A DNA stretch of 43,223 bases from Mesorhizobium amorphae. GTDB lineage: Bacteria > Pseudomonadota > Alphaproteobacteria > Rhizobiales > Rhizobiaceae. The notes under the pieces were generated by a model. That model was not told the DNA's origin, searched no databases, and was given only the letters and a program-made list of their open reading frames with translations. The translations under genes were made by a program, and so were the position numbers. The DNA is taken from assembly GCF_014843845.1 (NCBI RefSeq), contig NZ_JHQS01000124.1:1-43223 (forward strand), written 5' to 3'. Positions 1 to 8,750 of this stretch are shown here, one piece after another; within the stretch, counting starts at the first letter, position 1, and every line of letters begins with the position of its first letter.

Positions 1-521
1 TTGGCTTTGCCGACAAGGCGGGTGATTTCGATCTCCAGACCGACGATGCCCTTGACCATTGCATCGATAAAGTCCTTGGGCGCGTCACCCATCTTCCACG
101 GGACAGGTTGGGCCGTCTCGTGCCGGCGGGTCAGTCTGGCGACATTGTGACGGACATAGCTCTCCTCGTCACGGACCGTGATCCGTCCGTATGCATGTGC
201 AACGAGGTAGTTCCAGGTCGGTACCTGTCGGTGGAACTCCTGCTTGCTCGGATACCATTGCGGCGAGATGTATGCGTCGGCCGCGCGGAACACGACGAGC
301 ACCTCATCGCCGGTCGACACGTCCTGCCAGACCGGGTTGTTACGCGCGACGTGACAGTTCAGAGTGCCGTACCTCCCCCGCGCCCGGTCAAGTTCGAAAG
401 GAATGTGATTGGCATCGAGCCCGCTCCTGCCATGAGTTATCAATACGCCGAGGGCGCTCGTCTCGATCAGATCGTGGAGAGCCTCTTGGCTGGGTTCGTC
501 GAAATGTGGAGGTACATACAT
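1..521 (-). CDS. PaiB-like FMN-binding protein, 3' end cut by window edge
   Basis: The reverse strand from the ATG at 521 reads MYVPPHFDEP, the usual N-terminus of the PaiB/FMN-binding split-barrel family, and stays open to the left edge. About 173 residues are visible; the family is usually a little over 200, so the C-terminus lies outside. Other family features seen are an LDANHIPFEL-type strand, HVARNNPVWQ and a YISPQWYPSK segment. A purine-rich site (GAAGGA) lies a few bases before the ATG. It is the third gene of an apparent operon, 33 bp after the DapA-family gene. PaiB proteins are often called negative regulators of sporulation or protease genes, but most probably bind flavin; the role here is unknown. 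Confidence 0.85.
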   Translation of the reverse strand, partial: MYVPPHFDEPSQEALHDLIETSALGVLITHGRSGLDANHIPFELDRARGRYGTLNCHVARNNPVWQDVSTGDEVLVVFRAADAYISPQWYPSKQEFHRQVPTWNYLVAHAYGRITVRDEESYVRHNVARLTRRHETAQPVPWKMGDAPKDFIDAMVKGIVGLEIEITRLVGKA

Positions 522-554
522 GAAGGTTCCTTCGCTGTCGGTCGGTTTCACGAT

Positions 555-1457
555 TCATCGAGCAATGCCCGCCGGCAGGCGTTCCAGCGCCTCGACGATC
601 TGGCGCTTTGCTACAGCGGAGAGCGGCAGGACCGGGCGCGGAGGTTCGGCGCGGCAAATGTCGAGCAATTCGGCGAGCACATAGACAACACGAAGGCTGG
701 AGAATTGCTTGAAGAGATTCCAGATTGGCGTCAATGCGGCGTCGAGGCGGCGTGCTTCGGCCGCATCGCCCGCCTGCGACGCCCTGACAATCTCTACGCA
801 GACCTCGGGCAGGATACCACCAAGGACGCTGTACCAGGTGTCGGCTCCGGCGATCATGGCCTCAGTGGAATTCCAATCGCCGCTGTAGCCGATGGAAAAG
901 CCTTCCGGCACGATGCTCCGCTGCCCGGCCAGATGGCTTCGGAATTCGTCGCTCTTGTCCGTAGGATTCTTGATGGCGACGATCCCCGGCACCTTGGCCA
1001 GGCGGCTGACAAGTGCGGGAGTGAAATGGAAATGGGTCGTTCCGGGATTGTCGTAGATGACAATTGGAAGGCCGCCTTCGCGGGCCACGACCGAGAAATG
1101 TTCGAACACCTCGTCATCGGTGAGCGGGGTGTACGAGACAGCCGCAAGCAACCCTGCGGCAGCGCCGAGGGCCTTGGCGTCCTGCGCAAGGCATACCGCC
1201 TCGTCGGTGCGCAGCGCGCCCACGCCCACCACGACCGGCGTCTGCACATCGGTTTCGTCCAACACTTCGGCGAGGGCCCGTCGCCGCTCCTCGCGCGTGA
1301 GGTAAATGTACGTGCCGGTGCTGCCGAGAAGGCCGATGGAATCGACCTTTGCTGCGCAAAGCCGTGTAATCAGCTTGCGCAGGGCTTTGGTGTCGACGCG
1401 GCCGTCACGGTCACTCGGCGTGATCGGGAATGCGGAAAGCCCGCTCAGGAATGCCAT
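555..1457 (-). CDS. Dihydrodipicolinate synthase (DapA) family aldolase/lyase
   Basis: A 300-residue TIM-barrel protein of the DapA/N-acetylneuraminate lyase class I aldolase superfamily. Visible family residues are the GSTGT loop at 45-49, Tyr135 in IVIYDNPGTT and the Schiff-base Lys163 in VAIKNPT. Length fits the family. The start has a GGAG site about 7 bp upstream. The gene sits 63 bp after the transsulfuration enzyme and 33 bp before the PaiB-like gene, all in one direction, so one operon is likely. Lysine-biosynthesis DapA is usually encoded elsewhere; this copy in a catabolic setting next to a MocR regulator is more likely a 2-keto acid aldolase or lyase. The substrate cannot be read from sequence. 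Confidence 0.9.
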   Translation of the reverse strand: MAFLSGLSAFPITPSDRDGRVDTKALRKLITRLCAAKVDSIGLLGSTGTYIYLTREERRRALAEVLDETDVQTPVVVGVGALRTDEAVCLAQDAKALGAAAGLLAAVSYTPLTDDEVFEHFSVVAREGGLPIVIYDNPGTTHFHFTPALVSRLAKVPGIVAIKNPTDKSDEFRSHLAGQRSIVPEGFSIGYSGDWNSTEAMIAGADTWYSVLGGILPEVCVEIVRASQAGDAAEARRLDAALTPIWNLFKQFSSLRVVYVLAELLDICRAEPPRPVLPLSAVAKRQIVEALERLPAGIAR

Positions 1458-1520
1458 TGCGTTGCTCCAGATTTCTGCATGAGCGCGTCAGTGTTGGACG
1501 CGAGGACGGGAACGGGTTCA

Positions 1521-2756
1521 TTACAGCACGTCCAGCGCCTGCCTCAGATCGGCGATCAAGTCGCCGGCATCTTCCAGACCGACCGAGAGACGCATGAGGT
1601 CCTCGCCGACGCCATCGGCAAGATGAGCATCCTTGCGGATGCTTTTGCGGGCACGTGTCAGACTGGCCGGGTGGTAGATGAGGCTGTCAGCGTCGCCGAG
1701 GCTGACCGCTCGGGTGATCAGGTTAAGCCGGTCCATCATGCGGCGCGCGCCCTCGAACCCGGCGTGGAGGCCGAAAGCCAACATACCTGATCCTTTGGAC
1801 ATCTGCTTTCGGACAATCGCCTGATCGGGATGAGAGTCGAGAAACGGGTAACTCACCCAGGCCACAGCCGGGTGAACCTCAAGTGCCTGAGCGACAGTCA
1901 GCGCGGTGGCACCGTGGCGTTCCATCCTGAGCGTCAGCGTCTTCAGCCCGCGCAGGATCAGGAACGCTGACATGGGCGAGAGTGCTGCACCGGTGATATA
2001 GCGCAGACCCGTTTCGTGCAGTGTGTGGAGTGTCTGCGCGTCACCAAGGATCGCCCCGCCGAGAGCATCGCCGTGGCCGTTGATATACTTGGTCAGCGAG
2101 TGGATCACGATATCGGCCCCGTGTTCCAGCGGCCGCTGGAGTGCGGGCGAGGCGAAAGTGCTGTCTACCGCCACCTTTACGCCGCGCGCATGGGCGCGTT
2201 GGGCGATTTCGGCGATGTCGAGGATGCGGCTCAGCGGGTTGACCGGGGTCTCGAAGAAAACAAGCCGGGTCCGGTCAGTGATCGCCGCATCGAGACTCTC
2301 TGGCTCCGACAGATCGACTGGAACGACCTTGATGCCAAACCGCGGGACCGCCTGTTCGACCATGGCGAGCGTGTTCGCGTAAAGGGTCTTGTGGACGATG
2401 AGTTCGTCGCCCTGGGACATCAGCGACAGGATCAGCGTGCCGAAAGCCGCCATCCCCGAGGCGACGACCAGCCCTGCTTCAGCTCCTTCGAGATTGGCGA
2501 GCCGTTTTTCAAGGATCTCAGTTGTTGGATTGTATTCGCGAGCGTAAAGCCTGCCGCCGAGAGCGGCGGCTGCTTCGTTCGCCTCCACGCTCTCGAAGCC
2601 GTATGTGGAGGTTAGGAAGACCGGAGGCTGAACGGCATTGGAAAAGCCAGCCGGATCGTAGCCGTGATGGATCGCCCGGGTGGCGAAGCCGAGATCGGCG
2701 TCGCCCAGGGACCGTTTCGTTGCATCGGTTTCGGATCGATCTTTGGGGCCAGTCAT
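1521..2756 (-). CDS. Cys/Met metabolism PLP enzyme (methionine gamma-lyase / O-acetylhomoserine sulfhydrylase type)
   Basis: A 411-residue fold-type I PLP enzyme of the Cys/Met metabolism family. The PLP lysine is in HSLTKYINGHGD (Lys223 from this start); the cofactor-loop ASGMAA and the aspartate in VAVDSTFASP are present. I chose the ATG at 2756 because AGAGAG precedes it; an in-frame ATG at 2801 would add 15 residues with a poorer site. The family includes methionine gamma-lyase, cystathionine gamma-synthase and homoserine sulfhydrylases. Where Pseudomonas methionine gamma-lyase has Tyr-Gly-Cys-Thr (Cys116), this protein reads Tyr-Ala-Asn-Thr, so the specific lyase name is not safe. It is first in its operon and divergent from a MocR-type regulator. 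Confidence 0.88.
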   Translation of the reverse strand: MTGPKDRSETDATKRSLGDADLGFATRAIHHGYDPAGFSNAVQPPVFLTSTYGFESVEANEAAAALGGRLYAREYNPTTEILEKRLANLEGAEAGLVVASGMAAFGTLILSLMSQGDELIVHKTLYANTLAMVEQAVPRFGIKVVPVDLSEPESLDAAITDRTRLVFFETPVNPLSRILDIAEIAQRAHARGVKVAVDSTFASPALQRPLEHGADIVIHSLTKYINGHGDALGGAILGDAQTLHTLHETGLRYITGAALSPMSAFLILRGLKTLTLRMERHGATALTVAQALEVHPAVAWVSYPFLDSHPDQAIVRKQMSKGSGMLAFGLHAGFEGARRMMDRLNLITRAVSLGDADSLIYHPASLTRARKSIRKDAHLADGVGEDLMRLSVGLEDAGDLIADLRQALDVL

Positions 2757-2849
2757 AGCTCTCTCTGAAGTTCGCTTGGAATTCCGAAAGATAGTCGCCA
2801 TACTGGCTCACATGTAACGTCCAGTTGGCGATGAATGTAATGGTCCAGT
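2757..2849. promoter_or_regulatory. Divergent promoter region with CCAGT half-sites
   Basis: The short gap between the transsulfuration gene and the MocR-type regulator must hold both promoters. Three CCAGT pentamers are seen: inverted (ACTGG) at 2802-2806, direct at 2821-2825 and direct at 2845-2849; the last two lie within a repeated GTCCAGT 24 bp apart. MocR-family proteins often bind repeated half-sites in such divergent gaps. The assignment is inference. Confidence 0.35.
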
Positions 2850-4342
2850 CTTCCGATGCTGGTTCTGCGGGTCGCTTTCATGGTATGGGTGCGCGCCAGA
2901 TTTACGAAGCTCTTAGCGAGCAGATCCTCGGGGGCGTCTACGAAACCGGCAGTCAGTTGCCGTCGTCGCGGGGCCTCGCAGATGAACTCGGCGTTTCGCG
3001 CACGACTGTCACCGTCGCCTATGAGCAGTTGGCCGCAGAAGGTTTCATTGAAGTCCGCCAAGGCGCACGACCCCGCGTCGCATCTTCGCTGATCGGTCAC
3101 CAGGCAAGCAGCACCGTCTCAAAACGGGCCGGACCGATTCATCTTTCCGCCTACGGCGAGAGACTGCGCGCCAGTTCGCCTTGGCCGGCTTATCTGCCCA
3201 AACGGCTGAAAGTGGATTTCCGTTATGGCGACCTCGCGCCGTCCGATTTTCCGGCGCTGATGTGGAAGCGCGCCATGAACACGGCGATGTCGCAACGCCC
3301 AGGGCGCCTAGCTTATGACGATTCGCGTGGATCGCTTCGCCTGCGCCAGGCGCTGCAGGGATATTTGTGGCGCGCCCGAACCCTAAGCTGCGAGGTCGAG
3401 CAGATCATCATCGCAAGCGGTTCGCAACAGGGTCTCGACCTTTGCGCGCGCTTGCTGCTCGATCCTTCCGACAGCTTCGTGGTCGAGGACCCGTGCTACA
3501 GGATGGCGCGCCAGGTCTTTGCCAGCACAGGCGCGAGGCCTGTTTCCGTCGCCGTCGATGAGGATGGGATGAAGACGGAGTTGCTTGAGGGGATCACGGC
3601 GCGGCTGGCCTATGTCACGCCGTCGCATCAGTTTCCGCTCGGCGGCGTCTTGCCGGTCTCGCGCCGCTATCAGCTCCTCGAATGGGCCCGGCGCAACGAC
3701 GCCTATGTGATCGAGGACGACTACGATGGCGAATACCGCTACGACATTCGTCCGGTGCCCCCGCTGCACAAGCTGGAGGACCGCAGTTCCGTCATCTATC
3801 TAGGTACGATCTCCAAGACGCTGTCGCCGATGCTGCGCATCGGCTACCTCGTGGTTCCGCCGGAATTGCAAGACGTCTTCGCGACGGCCAAGCAGTTTGT
3901 GGACAGGCATTCTCCGGTGGCGGAGCAGGAGGCCCTGGCCTCGCTCATCGAGAGCGGCGGCTATGAAAGCCATGTGCGCCGCGTCCGCCGTCTGAACGGC
4001 GGGCGCCGAGAGACCCTGCTCGCCACCCTTGGACGCGCGTTCGCAGACCGCATCATTATCGAAGGCGCTGATGCCGGGCTGCATGTCGTCGTCTGGTTCA
4101 AGGACCTCTATCGGTCATTGGAGGACGCGCTGATTGAAGAGGCGCGACGAGAAGGCGTGGGTGTCCATTCAATATCGCCGCTCTACGGCCGGGAAACGGA
4201 TGAAGGTCGCGCCGACCGGATCGGACTGGTGATGGGCTATTCCGCCTTGACCATAGGGCAAATCGAGAACGGCGTTCGATTGCTCACGAACGCTGTCGAA
4301 CGGGTGAGAAGGAACTCTCCGGACACTTCGGCTGCACGCTAG
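2831..4342 (+). CDS. MocR/GabR-type regulator (GntR winged helix + aminotransferase-like domain)
   Basis: A 503-residue two-domain protein. Residues about 20-85 form a GntR winged helix (ARQIYEALSEQIL, then GSQLPSSRGLADELGVSRTT). The rest is an aminotransferase class I-like domain with the PLP lysine in LGTISKTLSP (Lys329) and the upstream VIEDDYDGEY aspartates. This is the MocR/GabR layout, in which a PLP-bound amino compound changes DNA binding. The ATG at 2831 is used; an in-frame TTG at 2825 and an ATG at 2840 are possible and no site has a strong ribosome-binding sequence. It is divergent from the PLP-enzyme operon, which it probably controls. Confidence 0.93.
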   Translation: MNVMVQSSDAGSAGRFHGMGARQIYEALSEQILGGVYETGSQLPSSRGLADELGVSRTTVTVAYEQLAAEGFIEVRQGARPRVASSLIGHQASSTVSKRAGPIHLSAYGERLRASSPWPAYLPKRLKVDFRYGDLAPSDFPALMWKRAMNTAMSQRPGRLAYDDSRGSLRLRQALQGYLWRARTLSCEVEQIIIASGSQQGLDLCARLLLDPSDSFVVEDPCYRMARQVFASTGARPVSVAVDEDGMKTELLEGITARLAYVTPSHQFPLGGVLPVSRRYQLLEWARRNDAYVIEDDYDGEYRYDIRPVPPLHKLEDRSSVIYLGTISKTLSPMLRIGYLVVPPELQDVFATAKQFVDRHSPVAEQEALASLIESGGYESHVRRVRRLNGGRRETLLATLGRAFADRIIIEGADAGLHVVVWFKDLYRSLEDALIEEARREGVGVHSISPLYGRETDEGRADRIGLVMGYSALTIGQIENGVRLLTNAVERVRRNSPDTSAAR

Positions 4343-4356
4343 AATATCCGTTTTGA

Positions 4357-4490
4357 TCAAGCGGGTTTTGGGGTCCATTTTCGCTTGTTGCGCAAGACTG
4401 CGTTTGCGAGGATGGCGAGCTTCCTCATGATGGCGGTGATTGCGGCTTCGAAGGTGCGATTATCGTAGGCCCATCGCATGGCGCCTGGTT
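4357..4490 (-). pseudogene. 3' fragment of an IS110-type transposase
   Basis: The reverse strand encodes about 40 residues ending in ITAIMRKLAILANAVL and RKWTP, which match the conserved C-terminus of IS110/IS1111 transposases. No start, no DEDD catalytic part and no element end is seen, so only the tail survives. It runs directly into a LysR fragment in the same open frame, so the junction is probably an old insertion or deletion scar. Confidence 0.55.
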
Positions 4491-4501
4491 GAGGCTGGTT
4501 T

Positions 4502-4776
4502 TCGAGGTGCTGCTGGTGTCGTCGATGGGCGCCCGCCCGAACTCGGGGGTCCAGCATGTATGGCGCCGTTTGCGCATAAAAGGCATAGATTGGTTGCTGC
4601 ACGGGTTCGAGGTTTGGTAGCAGCTGCACCAGACGCTTTTCCGCGACGTCCTCTGCGACCATGAAATCGCCTAGCAATGAATAGCCATATCCGGTCAGGC
4701 AAGCATCGCTAGGAAGCCCTCGAACAGGGCGTCGGCTGCGCTGTCAACCCGGATCAGCGAGCCGTTTCCCGAATAT
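4502..4776 (-). pseudogene. LysR regulator fragment, frameshifted
   Basis: The reverse strand encodes the C-terminal part of a LysR substrate-binding domain. One frame gives GNGSLIRVDSAADALFEGFL and a shifted frame gives ACLTGYGYSLLGDFMVAED, RLVQLLPNLEP and PIYAFYA. The shift lies near 4690-4700. The DNA-binding half is missing and the C-terminal end fuses to the IS110 remnant. It starts right at the stop of the acryloyl-CoA reductase gene. It is non-functional as it stands. Confidence 0.65.
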
Positions 4777-5760
4777 TCAACGATTCACGTCGACGACTAC
4801 GCGCCCACGCAGCCTGCCCTCGACAATATCTGTCGCCGCAGCGATAACCTCGCCGAGGCCGATCTCCTTCGCGATCGTGTTCAGATGATCGAGGTCAAGT
4901 TCTCGCGCCAGCTGCTGCCAAGCCGCTAAGCGTTTCGGCTTGGGGCAGTAGACGCTATCAACACCCGCAAGCGTTACACCCCGAAGGATAAATGGCGCGA
5001 CGCTTCCTGGAAAATCGAGGCTCTGCGCCATACCGCAAGCCGCCACGACACCGCCATAGCGTGTTGCTGCGCAAGCATTGGCGAGCGTAGCGCCGCCCAC
5101 GGTGTCAACGACGCCGGCCCAGCGCTCCTTGGCGATGGGTTTCCCCGGTGAAGAAAGTGTGGCGCGATCGATGATTTCCGACGCTCCCAAGGCCTTCAGA
5201 TAGTCGGCTTGGGCTGGCTTTCCGCTTGATGCCGTCACGGTGAAGCCGCGTTTCGAAAGTAGGCTGATGGCGATGGAGCCAACTCCGCCGGTGGCACCTG
5301 TGACGAGGATGTCGCCGCCCTGTGCCACCCCCTGTTCTTCGAGCGCCAACACGCAAAGCATGGCAGTGTACCCAGCAGTGCCGATTGCCATTGCCTGCCA
5401 GCTGGTTAAGCCGTCAGCAAGCGGGATCAGCCAATCGGACTTGACTCGTGCGCGCTGCGCTAGACCTCCCCAATGCGTTTCGCCGACGCCCCAGCCGTTG
5501 AGCACAACGGCATCGCCCGTTTTGAAGTCACCAGAACTGCTCTCCTTGACAGTGCCAGCGAAATCTATCCCGACCACCAATGGGAACGAACGCACCACAG
5601 GCGCCTTGCCAGTGATAGCGAGGCCGTCCTTGTAGTTGATCGTAGAATGCGTAATGTTCACAAGGACTTCGCCTTCGGGCAGTGCAGAGTCCTCAACCTG
5701 TTCATGTTGCGCACAATGGCCGTGATCGTGCTTGCGGACAACAACTGCTTGGAAGCTCAT
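4777..5760 (-). CDS. acuI: AcuI/YhdH-type NADPH acryloyl-CoA reductase (MDR superfamily)
   Basis: A 327-residue zinc-free medium-chain dehydrogenase. Family marks are STINYKDGLA at about 39-48, the VVGIDFAGTV and LNGWGVGETHWGG segments that set AcuI/YhdH apart from other quinone oxidoreductases, and the NADPH loop GATGGVG at 155-161. AcuI reduces toxic acryloyl-CoA to propionyl-CoA, known from DMSP and acrylate breakdown and from 3-hydroxypropionate assimilation. An AGGA site lies about 8 bp before the ATG. It is the last gene after a PotDABC-type importer, about 108 bp behind the permease, and a TetR repressor lies beyond the transporter. General quinone reductase is the alternative; AcuI is favoured by the family segments. 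Confidence 0.88.
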   Translation of the reverse strand: MSFQAVVVRKHDHGHCAQHEQVEDSALPEGEVLVNITHSTINYKDGLAITGKAPVVRSFPLVVGIDFAGTVKESSSGDFKTGDAVVLNGWGVGETHWGGLAQRARVKSDWLIPLADGLTSWQAMAIGTAGYTAMLCVLALEEQGVAQGGDILVTGATGGVGSIAISLLSKRGFTVTASSGKPAQADYLKALGASEIIDRATLSSPGKPIAKERWAGVVDTVGGATLANACAATRYGGVVAACGMAQSLDFPGSVAPFILRGVTLAGVDSVYCPKPKRLAAWQQLARELDLDHLNTIAKEIGLGEVIAAATDIVEGRLRGRVVVDVNR

Positions 5761-5868
5761 TGGCGGGTCCTCATGTCTTCATCATTCGAGGGGGGGAACG
5801 TGAGATTGGTTGCTACGGAGAGCTCGAGCGGCTCGACTGAGGCGGCAATCGGCGCCGGACGTTGATGA

Positions 5869-6663
5869 CTATGGTCGCTTTGAAGATTGCCGCAAAAGCG
5901 CGAAAGTCGTTGTGACAAGCAAAGTTACGGAGACAATAATAAGCGCCAGCGCGTTTATGCTCGGCGTAACCCCACCTCTCACCATCGAGAACACGTAGAC
6001 AGTCAACGTGTCCGAGCTCGAGGTCCCGCGGGTAAACAGCGTAATGTTGAAATTCTCCATGGACTGGAAAAACGCGACAGCGGCAGAGGCGGTTAACGCA
6101 GGCGCCAAATGGGGGAAGACAATGTAGCGCAGCACCTGCGCATGGCTGGCCCCGAGATCAATGGCCGCCTCCTCCAGGCTTGCGTCAAGGCTGCGCAATC
6201 TTGCGAGCACCAAAAGCATGACGAGTGATGCAATGTAGCTAACTTGGCCCAAAACGGACAAATGCAGGCCGGGAGGCACCGACAGCTTCGCCCAGAACAG
6301 AAGGGTCGAAATCCCTATCACAGCGCCTGGGGCCAATACCGGGGCGATCAGCGCCCCATAGAGAATTGTGCGCGCCGTTCCAGACATCGACGAAATTACA
6401 AAGGCGGCTGCCGTCCCCGTTGGAACGGCCAGCAAAACAACGCCAATCGCGACAACCACCGAATTGCGCAGAGCGCCCCACATTCTAGAGTCGTTCCAAA
6501 GCGCGATGAACCACTTGTCGGTGAGGCCCATCCATGGATAGACGGTCGGAAACCTGCTGTCGTTCAGCGACGCCCCGCCCATAACGCCGAGGGGGAGCAA
6601 GAGATAGAGCAAGAAAAGCGCCAGGTAGAGATGGCCAATCTTTATTTGCGAGTGTCTGAACAT
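5869..6663 (-). CDS. ABC transporter permease, PotC type
   Basis: A 264-residue inner-membrane permease with about six hydrophobic segments. The EAA loop that contacts the ATPase reads LEEAAIDLGASHAQVLRYIV then FPHLAP. It fits the PotC/PotI group of the spermidine/putrescine-type importers, whose members also carry other amines, opines and small acids. It starts 10 bp after the PotB-type gene and is followed by acuI. The substrate cannot be inferred from the permease. Confidence 0.92.
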   Translation of the reverse strand: MFRHSQIKIGHLYLALFLLYLLLPLGVMGGASLNDSRFPTVYPWMGLTDKWFIALWNDSRMWGALRNSVVVAIGVVLLAVPTGTAAAFVISSMSGTARTILYGALIAPVLAPGAVIGISTLLFWAKLSVPPGLHLSVLGQVSYIASLVMLLVLARLRSLDASLEEAAIDLGASHAQVLRYIVFPHLAPALTASAAVAFFQSMENFNITLFTRGTSSSDTLTVYVFSMVRGGVTPSINALALIIVSVTLLVTTTFALLRQSSKRP

Positions 6664-6673
6664 TAATCCATGC

Positions 6674-7597
6674 CTAGTTTGTGATGTCAGACAGTTTCAC
6701 TTTGAACGCCCACATCATTGCCACCACCACAAAAGTACAGAGACTCAAGAAAAGCAGGGAGTAAGCCGCCCCGGTGTTCCAATCAAGCGCTTCCAACATC
6801 AACTGCTGTATTGTTTGAGTGAACCATAGCGAGTTCGGCGAACCCAAGAGAGAAGGGACAAGGAGCGAACCGGCTGATAGCATGAATACCATGACACAGC
6901 CGGACACAATGCCCGGTTTGCAATGAGGAACGATGACCCGCCAATGCGTACGCCACCACGACGCCCCAAGATCCTGCGCGGCCTCGATCTGGTTCTTATC
7001 CAAGGACTGCATTGAACTGTATAGTGGAAATACCATGAAAAGCATATAAGTATACACAAGCCCGATAATTATCCCGTAATATCCCCTGATCCACCTGACT
7101 TCGGAGTTTATCACCCCAATTTCTATCAATAACGCATTGAGCGGCCCCTTAAACGATAGTATCGTAAACCACGCGAACGAGCGAAGAATCTCAGACACCC
7201 ACATGGGCACCGTCAGGACGATGAAGAAAATCGCCATGTTGCTAGGTGATATAGTTTTTGTCATATAATAAGCTGCCGGATACCCTATGATGAGTATTAT
7301 CGCGGTGACGAAAATTGAGTACAAAACCGTAGTGATGAAAATTCTCAGATGGATCGGAACATCGATCGACATACCAAAAATGTCGAAGCCAACCGGCGTC
7401 GAAAGAAACCTTTGGTAGTTAGCCAAGGTATAGCTATCGCGAGGCCCGTCAATTTCATTCAGCGGCAGGTAGGGACGGAACGAGCTCTCAATCAGCGCAA
7501 TGTTCGGCAAAATGATAAGCATCAAGAGCCAGCCTAGTGTCAATACTAGGAACAGAGCAGAGATTGACCTTCCGTACATTTTAACTAGGTGATGCAT
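6674..7597 (-). CDS. ABC transporter permease, PotB type
   Basis: A 307-residue permease: an N-terminal membrane segment (LFLVLTLGWLLMLIILPNIA), a periplasmic stretch, then a five-segment core with the EAA loop IEAAQDLGASWWRTHWRVI. It pairs with the PotC-type gene to form the channel. Its start overlaps the end of the ATPase gene by 13 bp, which suggests translational coupling. By eye the stretch is richer in A and T than its flanks, which may mean the transporter came from another source. Confidence 0.92.
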   Translation of the reverse strand: MHHLVKMYGRSISALFLVLTLGWLLMLIILPNIALIESSFRPYLPLNEIDGPRDSYTLANYQRFLSTPVGFDIFGMSIDVPIHLRIFITTVLYSIFVTAIILIIGYPAAYYMTKTISPSNMAIFFIVLTVPMWVSEILRSFAWFTILSFKGPLNALLIEIGVINSEVRWIRGYYGIIIGLVYTYMLFMVFPLYSSMQSLDKNQIEAAQDLGASWWRTHWRVIVPHCKPGIVSGCVMVFMLSAGSLLVPSLLGSPNSLWFTQTIQQLMLEALDWNTGAAYSLLFLSLCTFVVVAMMWAFKVKLSDITN

Positions 7598-8745
7598 TGT
7601 TCACGATCTGATTGAAGAAGGAATGCCTGTTGTTCGTCGAAATGGAGGTAAACGTTCTCGGTATTGCTTGGAAGGCGTTGAAGATCATTGTTGTCAGTTG
7701 CCACCAGGAAGACATGTCCATGCGCCGTGACTGCTTTAACCAGCGCAAAGCTTCCTTCGAAAGAGACATCTTGCAGCCGTGCCTCGATGGCGTTGTCGCC
7801 CTGTCGCTGCCGCGAGACATCCACATGCTCTGGACGGACATACAGTGCAACGCTTTCCCCTTGCACGTTGTGGCTTACCCTGGCGCGATGCTGGCCCAAG
7901 GGTGACTCTACGGTGCCAAAACCGTCTGCTATTCGTACAAGCTTGCCCTCGATCACATTGGTTTCGCCTACGAATTTTGCCACGAAACCGGAGCTTGGAT
8001 TGTGATAGATCTCGTGAGGTGGAGCGACCTGCAACATCCTTCCCTTGTTCATCACCGCCACGCGGTCGGACATGGCGAGTGCCTCGCTCTGGTCATGAGT
8101 GATGTAGATGAACGTCACGCCCGTCCGCTTCTGGATCGACCTCAGTTCCGCTCGCATGTGCTGCCTCAGTTTGAGGTCAAGCGCTGACAACGGCTCATCA
8201 AGAAGCATAACCGAAGGCTCTACAGCCAAGGCACGCGCAATCGCGACCCGCTGCCTCTGGCCACCCGACAACTGGCTTACCATTTTGTCTTCAGCGCCAA
8301 CCAGATCCACCAATGTCAGCAGTTCTTCGGCTCTTTTACGCCGGATGCTGCGTGGCACTCGCCGCATCTCCAAGCCGAACGCTACATTTTCCCAGACGCG
8401 CATCAGCGGGAATAGAGCGAGATTTTGAAAAATCAGGCTGGTAGGGCGTTGGTTTGCGCGCTTGCCGCGGACGTCCTCCCCGCCGATCCGGATCGTGCCG
8501 GCGCTTGGGTCGATAAAACCCGAGATCATCCGCAAGATCGTCGTCTTGCCGCACCCGGATGGGCCGAGGATCGAAAAGAACTCGCCCGCCCTGATCGTAA
8601 GGCTCAGATCTTCGATTGCGCGGAAGCTCCCGAACCTGCAACTTACATGTTCAAGCTCGACAGATCCTTCAGAAGGCTTCTCCGGATCTGCCGAGTTGGA
8701 AATGGCCTGCGGCACAAGATTGCGTGAATGGCTAGACACACGCAT
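7585..8745 (-). CDS. ABC transporter ATPase, PotA type
   Basis: A 386-residue ATPase. Walker A GPSGCGKTT at about 61-69, Q-loop in LIFQNLALFP, signature LSGGQRQ at about 159-165, Walker B LLDEP at about 181-185 and the switch histidine in YITHDQSEAL are all present, so it should be active. The C-terminal third is a TOBE-like domain (FVGETNVIEG onward). It begins 5 bp after the binding-protein gene and overlaps the PotB-type gene. It powers the importer whose other parts flank it. Confidence 0.95.
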   Translation of the reverse strand: MRVSSHSRNLVPQAISNSADPEKPSEGSVELEHVSCRFGSFRAIEDLSLTIRAGEFFSILGPSGCGKTTILRMISGFIDPSAGTIRIGGEDVRGKRANQRPTSLIFQNLALFPLMRVWENVAFGLEMRRVPRSIRRKRAEELLTLVDLVGAEDKMVSQLSGGQRQRVAIARALAVEPSVMLLDEPLSALDLKLRQHMRAELRSIQKRTGVTFIYITHDQSEALAMSDRVAVMNKGRMLQVAPPHEIYHNPSSGFVAKFVGETNVIEGKLVRIADGFGTVESPLGQHRARVSHNVQGESVALYVRPEHVDVSRQRQGDNAIEARLQDVSFEGSFALVKAVTAHGHVFLVATDNNDLQRLPSNTENVYLHFDEQQAFLLQSDREQCIT

Positions 8746-8750
8746 CTTGC

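Noticed and set aside
108..1790. A 560-codon open frame on the plus strand
   Set aside because: It lies antisense to three good minus-strand genes (PaiB-like, DapA family, transsulfuration enzyme) and has no family motif; high GC in third positions explains it.
1521..2756. Naming the enzyme MdeA (methionine gamma-lyase)
   Set aside because: The cysteine typical of that enzyme is asparagine here, so only the family is given.
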